Positions 1-8,775 of a stretch of DNA of 38,850 bases are shown one piece after another. Position 1 is the stretch's first letter. The number at the start of each line of letters is the position of its first letter. The stretch covers positions 1-38,850 of the forward strand of contig PLSX01000133.1 in NCBI GenBank assembly GCA_003165315.1. Reading direction: 5' to 3'. A program made the translations under genes and the position numbers. The stretch is from Acidobacteriota bacterium. GTDB lineage: Bacteria > Acidobacteriota > Terriglobia > UBA7540. The notes under the pieces are model-generated. The model saw only the letters and a program-made list of their open reading frames with translations. It was not told the origin of the DNA and ran no database searches.

Positions 1-56
1 TCTTAACTTGAACGCGCATTAGAATAAGTAATGTTTATATTTCCGGTGATCGGGAA

Positions 57-1619
57 GTGATTCAATGCAACATCCGCGACATTACAGAGCGCCGGCAGGC
101 CGAGGCCGAGCGGATGCGGCTGATGACTGCCATCGAGCAAGCCGCTGAGGGCATGGTGGTCACCGACGCGGCGGGGGTCATTCAGTACGTTAACCCTGCA
201 TTCACTACCATGACGGGTTACAGCCGTGAGGAAGCGATCGGCATGAATCCCCGCATCCTGAAATCTGGCAAACATGATGCCGCTTTCTACGCTGGAATGT
301 GGGCCACCATCCTTGCCGGCCGGAGATGGAACGGGGAAATAATCAATCGCCGAAAAGATGGCAGCCTTTATACGGAAAAGATGTCCCTTACGCCCGTGCG
401 CGACGAGCACGGGAAAGTGATGCACGTTGTCGCCATAAAGGAGGACGTAACAGCCCGAAAGCTCCTGGAAGAGCAATTCCGGCAGGCACAGAAAATGGAG
501 GCTGTGGGACGCTTGGCCGCCGGGGTGGCCCACGATTTCAATAACCTGCTCACCGTCATCATGGGATACAGCGAAATCATGCTCGAAAGATTTCCTTCCG
601 GCGATCCCATCCGGGATTACGCCATCGAAATCAAAGCAGCGGGGGAAAAAGCGGCGGGGTTGACACGGCAACTTCTGGCCTTCAGCCGGCAACAAGTTCT
701 GGCTCCCCAGATTCTTGACTTGAACAAACTCATCACCAACTTAACCAAGATGTTGAAACGGATGATTGGCGAGGATGTTCACCTGGTCTTTAACTCCGGT
801 TCATTCCACGCCACGGTGAAGGCTGATCCCGGACTCATCGAACAGGTGATACTGAACCTGGCTGTCAATGCTCGCGACGCCATGCCCCGGGGCGGCAAGC
901 TGACCGTGGAAACTGCCAGGGTTGAGGTGGATGAGACCTATAAACTCACCCACCCCGCCGTCTCCGCCGGGCCCTATGTCATGCTGGCAGTGAGTGATAC
1001 CGGCTGCGGGATGGATAAGGATACCCAAGCCCATATCTTCGAACCTTTTTTCACCACCAAAGAGCAAGGAAAGGGCACTGGATTGGGGTTGGCAACGGTT
1101 TATGGAATTGTTAAGCAGAGCGGAGGGAGCGTCTGGGTTTACAGCGAGCCGGGGGCGGGTACGACTTTCAAAATATACCTGCCGGCTTTCGACGGCCTGC
1201 CCCAGTCACCGGAAATAAGGACGGTTACGAAAGGTGGCTCGGAAACAATTCTACTTGTCGAGGATGATGCAGGTCTGCGTGAATTTACACGAATCGTTTT
1301 GGAATCGCGCGGTGGCTACCGCGTCCTGGCATCTGAGAGCGGCAAACGGGCGCTGCTGTTTGCGGCACAGTTCAAGGGGCCGATCCATCTGTTGCTCACC
1401 GACGTGGTCATGCCAGCCATGAACGGGCGTAAACTCAGTGAGAAACTGGCGAGGGTTCGCCCGGATATGAAGATTCTCTTTATGTCAGGCTACACGGATG
1501 ACACCGTGGTGCGTCACGGTGTGTTGGAGGAGGAAATGGCATTCCTCCAGAAGCCCTTCACGCCAGAGTCTCTACTGCGCAAAGTGCGCAATGCTCTGGA
1601 CGCCCGGCCGCAAGCCTGA
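57..1619 (+). CDS. PAS-domain hybrid sensor histidine kinase with C-terminal receiver (5' part disrupted or outside window)
   Basis: This is a soluble hybrid histidine kinase of 520 residues from the GTG at 57. It should sense a signal through PAS, autophosphorylate on His and pass phosphate to its own receiver. Domains in order: the end of a PAS/PAC (residues 1-20), a complete PAS (about 20-135), HisKA with the H-box around H159 (VAHDFNNLL), HATPase_c with N-box N271, G1 box DTGCGMD 314-320 and G2 GTGLGL 340-345, then a receiver (about 395-515) with D449 as phosphoacceptor, S477 and K499. No membrane segment is visible. The reading frame continues upstream of GTG 57 with the typical PAC strand (SNVYISGDREVIQCNIRDIT) until a TGA at 9-11, so the GTG lies inside a PAS fold and is unlikely to be the original start. 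Either the gene has lost its N-terminus through a nonsense mutation or there is a base error at the edge. Kinase and receiver motifs are intact. Confidence 0.88.
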   Translation: MIQCNIRDITERRQAEAERMRLMTAIEQAAEGMVVTDAAGVIQYVNPAFTTMTGYSREEAIGMNPRILKSGKHDAAFYAGMWATILAGRRWNGEIINRRKDGSLYTEKMSLTPVRDEHGKVMHVVAIKEDVTARKLLEEQFRQAQKMEAVGRLAAGVAHDFNNLLTVIMGYSEIMLERFPSGDPIRDYAIEIKAAGEKAAGLTRQLLAFSRQQVLAPQILDLNKLITNLTKMLKRMIGEDVHLVFNSGSFHATVKADPGLIEQVILNLAVNARDAMPRGGKLTVETARVEVDETYKLTHPAVSAGPYVMLAVSDTGCGMDKDTQAHIFEPFFTTKEQGKGTGLGLATVYGIVKQSGGSVWVYSEPGAGTTFKIYLPAFDGLPQSPEIRTVTKGGSETILLVEDDAGLREFTRIVLESRGGYRVLASESGKRALLFAAQFKGPIHLLLTDVVMPAMNGRKLSEKLARVRPDMKILFMSGYTDDTVVRHGVLEEEMAFLQKPFTPESLLRKVRNALDARPQA

Positions 1620-1931
1620 AGATCAGTCAAGCGCCCCCGGGGCTCATCCAGGAGTTAGCCAGCACCCCTATGTTTATTGTTGGGTTCTTGCCTGCTGTCG
1701 TGGGAAACCCATCACAATCATAACCGTGGCGCTTGATGACGAACCGCCACTTGCCGATCTCCTGCAAACACTCGCATGACGCCAATCCCATCGGTTCATT
1801 TCAGTGAATTCCGCTCTTAATCGCAGGAACAAGAAAAATCAAAAAGTGTTCACTTTTATACAGACAGGGAGTGGTTAACGAAATATACATTCCCTGGGGG
1901 ACAGTAAAGTTGAGTCGTGCTTTGGAGGTAA
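1620..1931. other. intergenic, possible receiver-domain remnant
   Basis: There is no complete gene in these 312 bases. Around 1711-1779 on the plus strand a short frame reads like the first strand and helix of a response-regulator receiver (TVALDDEPPLADLLQTLA), then hits TGA. It has no start or ribosome site of its own, so at best it is a decayed fragment. The last ~80 bases are AT-richer and probably hold the promoter of the next gene. Confidence 0.4.
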
Positions 1932-2513
1932 ATGATCATGTGCAGGGTTTCCCCAAATTGCGTTCTGTTAGTGGACGACGATCCTTCCCTGCGGAGGCTT
2001 TTATCAACACGCCTGGAAAACGCAGGTTTCGAAACCCGGGAAGCTGAGGATGGGATTGATGGGCTGGCGAAACTTCGCAAGGGACTTCCCAGCGCCATTA
2101 TTTCTGACCTTGGAATGCCCCGAATGTCGGGATTCGAGTTCGTATCGGTTGTGCGTCGGCGGTTCCCTTGCGTCGCCGTCATTGTCCTTTCGGGATCAAT
2201 ACCTGAAGAGGTTCCGGATGGTCCTCAACCCGATGTTTGGTTTGAAAAGGACTCGCTAAACTTCGCCAAACTCCTGCAGACCCTCCGCGATCTGGCGCGA
2301 GAGACGCCCGAGCATCCAGACCTTGCGCAACGTGTGACCGCCATTCGAACGCAGCCCGGATCCGGCGACACTTTTACCCTGACCTGCCCGGATTGCCTGC
2401 GCACGTTCACCGCGATTTGTCTCCCCGAGGATAAAACGGTGGAGCAGATCGCCGCCTGCCCCCACTGCGAGGCACAGGTTCCCTTCCAACTTGAAACCGC
2501 CACCTCCCCGTAG
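1932..2513 (+). CDS. single-receiver response regulator with C-terminal zinc-ribbon-like tail
   Basis: This 193-residue protein has a CheY-like receiver (about 10-125) with acidic pocket D15-D17, phosphoacceptor D59 (ISDLGMP), S87 and K106. It is followed by a short tail with two CxxC pairs, C152/C155 (CPDC) and C176/C179 (CPHC), spaced like a zinc ribbon. No known DNA-binding or enzymatic output domain is present. GGAGG at 1924-1928 precedes two nearby ATGs. The one at 1932 sits only 3 nt downstream, whereas ATG 1938 has a normal 9-nt spacing, so the true start may be 1938 (191 residues). It follows the hybrid kinase in the same direction after 312 bases. A phosphorelay partnership is plausible but unproven. 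The receiver assignment is firm; metal binding by the tail is inferred from the cysteine pattern. Confidence 0.85.
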   Translation: MIMCRVSPNCVLLVDDDPSLRRLLSTRLENAGFETREAEDGIDGLAKLRKGLPSAIISDLGMPRMSGFEFVSVVRRRFPCVAVIVLSGSIPEEVPDGPQPDVWFEKDSLNFAKLLQTLRDLARETPEHPDLAQRVTAIRTQPGSGDTFTLTCPDCLRTFTAICLPEDKTVEQIAACPHCEAQVPFQLETATSP

Positions 2514-2782
2514 TGCGGCCGAAGTTGCACTTTGCGCTACCTTGGGCCGACTTGTTGGTGGAGTCGGCCTACACTTCCTTGCCCTGACTTAAGCTCATCC
2601 CAATAAAAAACATCATAGTGAGGACCTGCCTTCCCAGGTCCGCGGCTTTGCCTCTCCTATACAAATCGGTATGTGCCTTCCGGCGATTCTTGAACCTAGG
2701 GCCGCTCCATGATACAACCAGTGCGCTGTTCCGACTCGTCCCGCTGATGAGCGGTTCTACCGATTCGAGGTCATCCTTCGCC

Positions 2783-5158
2783 ATGCCCATCCGCCGATTG
2801 ATTTTTGCCCTCTCCATCCTTGTGCTGTTCACAAGTCTTCCCCGCAGCGTCTCCAGCTCTCAAACCCTTGATGGCCATCTCCAGCCGCAGGAATGGAATG
2901 CCAATTGGATCCGGCATCCCAGCGCCCCCGCGCATGAATTCGGCGTCTTCCGTTTTCGCAAGACCTTTACACTTGCGGCGGCGCCCCACCAATTTTTCAT
3001 TCATGTAAGCGGCGACAATCGCTATGAACTTTTTGTGAATGGCCAGCGGGTGGCCACGGGGCCCGCCCGTGGAGATTTGGATCATTGGCGGTACGAGACG
3101 TTCGATATCGCTCCGCAGCTTCAAGCCGGAAAGAATGTGCTGGCCGCCGTGGTGTGGAACTACGCCGACCTCGCTCCCATGGCGCAAATGATGGATTCAA
3201 CGGGATTCGTTCTTCAGGGTAACGGCCCGGAGGAGACGGAGGTGAACACGGACGCCTCCTGGAAGGTATTGAAAGACGATGCCGTTGCGGCCATCCCCTA
3301 CGATTCGAACAATATGGGTGACTATTTTGTAACCGGCCCGGGCGAGCGCGTTGATGCTTCCAAATATCCCTGGGACTGGGAGAAGGTTGACTACGATGAT
3401 TCCGCCTGGGTCGCGGCGCAGATCATCAATCACGCCGAGCCCCGGGGTGCTCAGGACTCCCCCTCGCGTTGGTATCTAATCCCCCGCACTATTCCCCTGA
3501 TGGAAGAGACCCCGGAGCGCCTTGCCCATGTGGTGCGCTCCCAGGGATTGGAGACGGGCGGCGATTTTGTGGACGGCCACTCCCCCCTCACCATTCCCGC
3601 GAATTCGCACGCTGCCGTCCTCTTCGACCAAGCGCACTTGACCACCGCCTACCCGGAGCTCCTGGTGAGCGGCGGCCGTGGGGCGGAGGTGACCCTGACC
3701 TATGCCGAGGCGTTGTTTAAGGATCACAAGAAGGGGAATCGAAATGAAACCGAGGGCCGCGAGATTTTCGGGTATCAGGACAAGTTCGTATCCGACGGCG
3801 GCGCGCACCGCCATTTTCGCTCCCTCTGGTGGCGGACTTACCGCTATCTTCAAATGGACGTCACCACGCATTCCGAACCCCTGGTGGTCGAGGACCTGCA
3901 CGGCGCATTTACGGCCTATCCCTTCCAAATGCGCGCGCAGTTCGAAAGCGACGACCCCGAACTGGCCAAAATGTGGGAAGTCGGATGGCGCACGGCCCGG
4001 CTTTGCGCTCATGAGACCTATATGGATTGCCCATACTACGAGCAATTGCAGTACGGCGGCGATACACGCATCCAGGGGCTGATCTCGCTCTACATGGCCG
4101 GCGACGATCGCCTGGTGAAGAACGCCATCGAATCAATGGATGAATCCCGCACGCCGGAAGGACTTACCCAGAGCCGTTACCCCTCCCGGCTGCCGCAATA
4201 CATTCCGCCCTTTTCGCTTTTCTGGATCGACATGATGCATGACCTCTGGTGGTATCGCGGCGACGCCGATTTTCTGTACGGATACCTGCCCGGAGCGCGG
4301 AACGTGCTGGTCTGGTTTGAAAATCGCCTGACGCCCTCCGGCCTGCTGGGGCGGATGGAATGGTGGAACTTTGCCGATTGGCCCGACGCCTTCAAGGATG
4401 GCGTCCCGCCGCAGGAGGCCGACGGACAGTCCTCCATCCTGAGCTTGCAGTTTGTGGCCGCCCTGCGCACCGAAGCTGATCTTGAAGCAGCATTCGGCAG
4501 TCATGAGCAGGCGGAGCATGACCGCGCGCTCGCGGCTCGAATCACCGCGGCGGTTTATAAGACCTGCTGGGATCCCGCCCGACATCTGCTGGCAGACACC
4601 CCGGCGCATAAAAACTTTTCGCAGCATGCCAACATTCTTGCCGTGCTGGAGGATGCCATTCCCCCCGCAAGTCAAGCGGCTTTGATGAAGAGTGTGCTGA
4701 CGGACACATCGCTGACTCCGGCCACCTACTACTTCCGCTTCTACCTCTTCCGCGCCATGAAGAAGGCGGGACTGGGCGACGAGTATCTTGACCAGTTGGG
4801 CCCGTGGCGGCAGATGCTGGCATTGGGGCTTTCCACCTGGGCGGAAACTCCGGAGCCCACCCGCTCCGATTGCCACGCCTGGAGCGCGCACCCCAATTTT
4901 GACCTGCTTGCAACCGTTGCCGGAATTGAACCCGCCTCACCGGAATTTCGCACCGTGGAGATTCATCCCCACCTGGGCGCGCTCCATGAACTGAAGGCTA
5001 CGCTGCCACACCCGCAGGGCGAAATCCGGGTGGAATATCAACGCCACGGCAACGGGCTTGCCGCCGACGTGGCGCTGCCGGAAAAGCTTACCGGGTGGTT
5101 TGAATGGGGCGGCAAGCGCGTGGCGCTTCACGGCGGGCAGCAACATTTGGTTTTTTGA
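2783..5158 (+). CDS. secreted alpha-L-rhamnosidase, GH78-type
   Basis: This enzyme is predicted to hydrolyse terminal alpha-L-rhamnosyl residues by the inverting mechanism of GH78. The frame is open from 2618, but ATG 2783 is chosen because it starts a classical signal peptide (MPIRRLIFALSILVLF, then a Ser-rich cleavage zone) and has GAGG upstream; this gives 791 residues. Beta-sandwich modules in the N-terminal ~330 residues include a carbohydrate-binding-like motif (FVNGQRVATGPARGD). The (alpha/alpha)6 catalytic domain follows with the family block DCPYYEQLQYGGDTR, in which D415, E420 and D427 align with the acidic active-site triad known from GH78 structures. A second block TWAETPEPTRSDCHAW carries E688, the likely general base. 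A C-terminal beta domain closes the protein. The first ~60 residues of the longer frame look non-coding. It is not in an obvious operon. It is only distantly similar to the second GH78 protein in this window. Confidence 0.92.
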   Translation: MPIRRLIFALSILVLFTSLPRSVSSSQTLDGHLQPQEWNANWIRHPSAPAHEFGVFRFRKTFTLAAAPHQFFIHVSGDNRYELFVNGQRVATGPARGDLDHWRYETFDIAPQLQAGKNVLAAVVWNYADLAPMAQMMDSTGFVLQGNGPEETEVNTDASWKVLKDDAVAAIPYDSNNMGDYFVTGPGERVDASKYPWDWEKVDYDDSAWVAAQIINHAEPRGAQDSPSRWYLIPRTIPLMEETPERLAHVVRSQGLETGGDFVDGHSPLTIPANSHAAVLFDQAHLTTAYPELLVSGGRGAEVTLTYAEALFKDHKKGNRNETEGREIFGYQDKFVSDGGAHRHFRSLWWRTYRYLQMDVTTHSEPLVVEDLHGAFTAYPFQMRAQFESDDPELAKMWEVGWRTARLCAHETYMDCPYYEQLQYGGDTRIQGLISLYMAGDDRLVKNAIESMDESRTPEGLTQSRYPSRLPQYIPPFSLFWIDMMHDLWWYRGDADFLYGYLPGARNVLVWFENRLTPSGLLGRMEWWNFADWPDAFKDGVPPQEADGQSSILSLQFVAALRTEADLEAAFGSHEQAEHDRALAARITAAVYKTCWDPARHLLADTPAHKNFSQHANILAVLEDAIPPASQAALMKSVLTDTSLTPATYYFRFYLFRAMKKAGLGDEYLDQLGPWRQMLALGLSTWAETPEPTRSDCHAWSAHPNFDLLATVAGIEPASPEFRTVEIHPHLGALHELKATLPHPQGEIRVEYQRHGNGLAADVALPEKLTGWFEWGGKRVALHGGQQHLVF

Positions 5159-5470
5159 TTTGAGTCTCGAGCCTGACCTGGCACGTCAATCAAAAGATGT
5201 GGGCGTTGGGGAAACTATTCACTTGGAAAACCCGGGCAACACCTGCGCATTCACTTCCTACAATGTGGCAGCCGATCCCGCGGACCGGCACGTTGGAAAT
5301 TGTTGTTAGCGACAATCTTAATCCAAAGTACTATGGCAAAAGCGGCGAAGCGCAGGGTAAATGATATTCTACGGCTCATCGCGATAGGAGGCCTCACACT
5401 GCTTGACGTTCGAGGATTGAGGCACTTACTATCAATGAATCCATCCATTTTCTGAGGGTTGTGGCGCACT
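5159..5470. other. intergenic, no gene seen
   Basis: These 312 bases separate the first rhamnosidase from the degraded kinase. I find no open frame with recognisable content on either strand. A weak imperfect hairpin (ATTGTTG/CGACAAT) lies near 5298-5315, about 140 bases after the rhamnosidase stop. It has no T-run, so I do not call it a terminator. Confidence 0.5.
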
Positions 5471-6477
5471 ATGTCTTCCGTTCAAACCGCATCGTCAACG
5501 CGGCGAGCGCTTCAACGTTACGCACTCGCGATCGGCCTCATATCAGCGGCGCTAATGCTCTCGCTTGTCTTGCAAGTCCCCTTCGGGAACCCGTTTTGGT
5601 TTTTCTTCCCCGTGGCAGTGATTCTCAGCACGTGGTATGGCGGACGAGGTCCGGGCTGGCTCGCTGTGGGCCTCAGCACACTCGCGGTTCTGTATTACTT
5701 TATTCCACCGAACGATTCGTTCCAGATGAAGCCACGCGATATCCCTTTTTTTCTCACCTTTATGGCTTGCGAGGTTATTTCCAATTGGCTGATTTCATGG
5801 CGGAGAGAATCGGAAGCGAGCCTTCGCCAGGCACGTAACGAGCTGGAAGAAAAGGTATGGCAACGCACGTCCGAATTGGAAAATGCAAACAAGGTGCTAT
5901 TGAAGCAGATGGCAGATCAGAAGCGTACTGAGCAAACTCTTCAGGCAATGCGGGTGGAGATTGCTCGCTTGGCCCGAATCACCACCATGAGCGAGTTGAC
6001 CGGGCACACTGCTCATGAAGTTAATCAGCCCCTCGCGGCGGTGGTGGCCAATGCTGATGCTTGTATCACCTTGCTCGCCCACAAGGAGCCTGATCTGGCC
6101 GAAGCGCGGGCCGCGGCGGAACGTACTATTCAAAGCGCAACACAAGCGGCGGAGGTTATGATCCACCTCCGCGCGCTGGTGGATAACACAGCTCCGGAAA
6201 GTCACCCATCCAAATCGATCCTCTGATCCAGGAAATTGTCGGTCCTCTTGCGGGTCGAGCAGGTAGATTCTCTCTTAGAGTTCAATCCTTTTTTCCACTG
6301 TGGGATCACACGGCCTCCATCCCGAGAATTCTGAAGGAATGGAGAATTGGGAATCTGGAGCCCAAGCTTCCCAACCGGGAGGAATTTCAGAGACTATTTT
6401 GCTCAGTTGTTGCCCCGGCCGCGGGAAAGGAGGGACGAATTTTCTTGACATATACTAGGCTCTGGTGTAGTCTTTAA
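5471..6477 (+). pseudogene. frameshifted, truncated membrane histidine kinase (DUF4118-like membrane domain + HisKA)
   Basis: The intact part (5471-6226, 251 residues) has three to four hydrophobic helices at about 17-110, of the KdpD/DUF4118 sensor type. A coiled coil follows (about 113-165), then a HisKA dimerisation domain with phosphoacceptor H182 (HTAHEVNQPLAAVVANA). The frame stops at 6224-6226, right after the second HisKA helix. The text expected next in this kinase family (IDPLIQEIVGPLAGRAG) continues in another frame from about 6205 and stays open to the TAA at 6475-6477. This fits a one-base indel near 6195-6210. Even after repair no HATPase N, G1 or G2 box appears, so the ATP-binding domain is missing and the gene is very probably non-functional. 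A truncated 251-residue protein could still be made. ATG 5471 is preferred over the TTG at 5459. Confidence 0.75.
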
Positions 6478-7053
6478 AGACGGAACGCAGCGCGGAGCGC
6501 GGGTGGTAAGGCTGCGCCTCCGCAAGGATCGCACCTATGCTTGGACTGGCGCGAAAAAGACATGACAAATGATCAAGCGCAAGGGCGGAAATGGTTCAAT
6601 TAGTGGACAAGAAGTCGTGCAGGAGCGAACCCACGGAAAAAAGATGTTATTTTCGACGATCAAAGCCACTAAGTGTATGAAAACAAGTAAGACGTGGACA
6701 AAATGCCACCCGAAAGTACGGATATTTTCTTCGAAATGACACGAAATGAGTGACATTTCAGGCTAAATTGAGACCAAAATGTGGCCCCAATGCTCCACAT
6801 GACACGAAAGCAGCACCTCATCACATGTTCTTCACTACCCCCGTCGCTATCGCTCCGGCCCCCCCTCGTTCAAGGAGGGGAGCCACCGGCAAAACAAGAC
6901 TCCCCGCCTGATTCAGAGCTTGTCCTGGACGCAATGAAAGAATCGGGTCGCAGCGTTAGCGGTGGGGGTGGTTACCGGAGCCGAATTGGCGGGAAACCGG
7001 ACAGAAAGTCATGAGTGGATCAGAGGCGAACATTGGCTGGCACATCAAAAATG
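6478..7053. other. non-coding stretch with a GC-rich hairpin
   Basis: There is no convincing gene in these 576 bases; open frames are short and unrelated to known proteins. A perfect 6-bp hairpin (CCCCTC, 7-base loop, GAGGGG) lies at 6862-6880. It is followed around 6915-6955 by a stretch resembling short dispersed intergenic repeats I associate with acidobacterial and other soil genomes. That resemblance is from memory and not verified. Confidence 0.45.
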
Positions 7054-7541
7054 AAGGTGCATCCGGCGATATTTATGAAAACAAAGGAACGTGTAAAAAT
7101 GCCCGCGCGAAATGCTGGCAATTGTGCTTGGAGGCTCCGATACCAGAACCCTCCGGCAGACAGAAGGAGTCCTGATTCTAACTCCTGACTCCTGATTTCG
7201 GCCCTCGCGGGGATAACCCGAGAAGTTGATGAAAACAAAGGAATGGGAAAAAGTTGACGCGGCAAATGCCAGTAATAGTGCTTGGAGGCTCCGGCGCCCG
7301 AACCCTGCGGCAGACAGAACGAGTCCTGATCCTAACTCCTGACTCCTGAAAATCTGCCCTTGCGGGGATATCCCGAGAAGTTGATGAAAACAAAGGAACG
7401 GAAAAAGCGGACGCGGCAAATGCCTGGAAAAGAGCCTTGGCCACGGCCCGAATCCTGCGGCGTGCTGGACGAGTCATGATTCTGACTCCTAACTTCTGGC
7501 TTCAAATTAAAGGTGCATCCGGCGATCTCTATGAAAACACA
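7054..7541. repeat. direct tandem repeat, unit ~155 bp, three copies plus a partial
   Basis: The anchor ATGAAAACAAAGGAA recurs at 7075, 7229 and 7384, giving periods of 154 and 155 bases. Each unit then carries, in order, a CGGCAGACAGAA-type motif, a CTAACTCCTGACTCCTGA-type motif and a GCGGGGATA(A/T)CCCGAGAAGTTG motif; the third unit is more diverged. The array is bounded on both sides by the same short phrase, AGGTGCATCCGGCGAT, at about 7056 and 7511, followed by ATGAAAACA. Stop codons and divergence between copies argue against a coding repeat. It lies between the broken kinase and the insertion sequence, in a region that seems free to accumulate repeats. Confidence 0.8.
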
Positions 7542-7595
7542 CGACAGCGGATACGGAGAGCGGGACGGCTTAGAGCAACCAGCAACAGGAACACA

Positions 7596-7626
7596 CTAGT
7601 GTAGTGTCCAAGAATTAACTGGACAA
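7596..7626. repeat. left terminal inverted repeat of the IS630 element
   Basis: This pairs with 8776-8806 (27 of 31 matches). The outer 16 bases are identical, and the inner ends share TGGACAA. It lies just beyond the 3' end of the transposase gene (stop near 7615), so the last codons of the transposase overlap the repeat. Confidence 0.85.
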
Positions 7627-8748
7627 TGTATTCCGTCTCTTCCTGCTGCGAGGCAGGGTACAACCGGGTTGAATCTGTTCCAGAGTCTGGCGGCAGCGGG
7701 AGAGTTTTTCCTTGATGGAATCCACGGTTGCTGTCCAGACAAAAGGTTGGGGATGGTCATTCCATACGGCCAGGAACTCGGTGATCGCCTTCTCCAGTTC
7801 TTCCACGCTATGGAACGATCCGCGGCGCACCCGTTTGGTGGTCAGTTCGGCAAACCAGCGCTCGATAAGATTCAGCCAACTGGAACTGGTGGGCACAAAG
7901 TGGGGGACGAAACGCGGATGCTGCTCGAGCCAAGTTCGCACCTTGGGTTGTTGGTGAGTCCCGTAGTTGTCCATCACCAGGTGCAAGGGCGTGGGGCCAG
8001 GAAATTCCCGATCGAGATGCCGCAGAAAGCGCAGGAACTCTTGATGGCGATGACGCTCAAAGCACTGTCCCACGACCCGCCCCTGCAGGATTTCCAAGGC
8101 CGCAAACAGCGTGGTCGTGCCATGGCGTTTATAGTCGTGCGTCATCGTGCCACAGCGTCCTTTCTTCAGGGGCAGGCCCGGTTGCGTGCGGTCCAGCGCC
8201 TGAATCTGGGTCTTTTCATCCACGCAAATCACCATGGCTCGCTGGGGAGGATTCAAGTAAAGGCCCACCACGTCGGTCAACTTCTCCAGGAACCGGGGAT
8301 CGCGCGACAGCTTGAAGCGCTTCACGCGGTGCGGTTTTACCTGGTGACTCCGCCAGATATTGCTAACCGTCGACTTACTCACTCCCTGGGCTTTCGCCAT
8401 CGTGCGGCAACTCCACTGGGTCATCCCTGCCGGCTTGGTTTGCAGGGTTGCGTCCACCAAAGCTTTAATCTTCTTCGGCCCGTAAGTGGCTTTGCGTCCC
8501 CGTCCCGGCGCCACCTCCCACAGACTTTCCAGGCCGCCCTCGGCAAAGCGCGTCCGCCACAACCTCACGGTCTTGCGATTAGTTCGCAACTCCCTGGCAA
8601 TGGCGCTCTCGGCTTGTCCGGCGGCGGCCGCCAAGACGATCCGACCCCGCAGAACCACCTGCTGGGGCGTTCCGTGCGCGCTCAACCACTGCTGAATTCG
8701 CTCTTGCTGCTCGGGATGCAAGATCAAAGAAGGAAGTTTTCGTGGCAT
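7615..8748 (-). CDS. IS630-family DDE transposase
   Basis: This transposase catalyses cut-and-paste transposition of the surrounding element. ATG 8748 gives 377 residues beginning MPRKLPSL; an earlier in-frame ATG at 8775 gives 386 but abuts the terminal repeat. Neither has a good ribosome site. Numbering from 8775, an N-terminal pair of helix-turn-helix regions (about 40-150; SAIARELRTNRKTVRLWR and a second, GVSKSTVSNIWR) precedes the DDE catalytic fold. The three acidic residues are D186 (VICVDEKTQ), D269 (LVMDNYGTH) and E305 (LNLIERWFAEL), in the spacing typical of IS630. The C-terminus is basic. No frameshift is needed, unlike some IS630 members that use two frames. Confidence 0.93.
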   Translation of the reverse strand: MPRKLPSLILHPEQQERIQQWLSAHGTPQQVVLRGRIVLAAAAGQAESAIARELRTNRKTVRLWRTRFAEGGLESLWEVAPGRGRKATYGPKKIKALVDATLQTKPAGMTQWSCRTMAKAQGVSKSTVSNIWRSHQVKPHRVKRFKLSRDPRFLEKLTDVVGLYLNPPQRAMVICVDEKTQIQALDRTQPGLPLKKGRCGTMTHDYKRHGTTTLFAALEILQGRVVGQCFERHRHQEFLRFLRHLDREFPGPTPLHLVMDNYGTHQQPKVRTWLEQHPRFVPHFVPTSSSWLNLIERWFAELTTKRVRRGSFHSVEELEKAITEFLAVWNDHPQPFVWTATVDSIKEKLSRCRQTLEQIQPGCTLPRSRKRRNTLSS

Positions 8749-8775
8749 GATTAAGCATAAATCGAAATCCATCAT

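Noticed and set aside
7020..7477. Minus-strand frames of 80-124 codons in the tandem array
   Set aside because: The repeated peptide follows from the DNA repeat itself; frames shift between copies, and the units differ in length by one base, so coding is not maintained.
6478..7595. Possible CRISPR array in the repeat-rich stretch
   Set aside because: The repeat unit is ~155 bases with diverged copies and no short identical repeat/spacer alternation, and no cas gene is near.
7669..8754. 361-codon plus-strand frame across the insertion sequence
   Set aside because: It is antisense to an intact IS630 transposase with all three catalytic residues, so the minus strand is the coding one.
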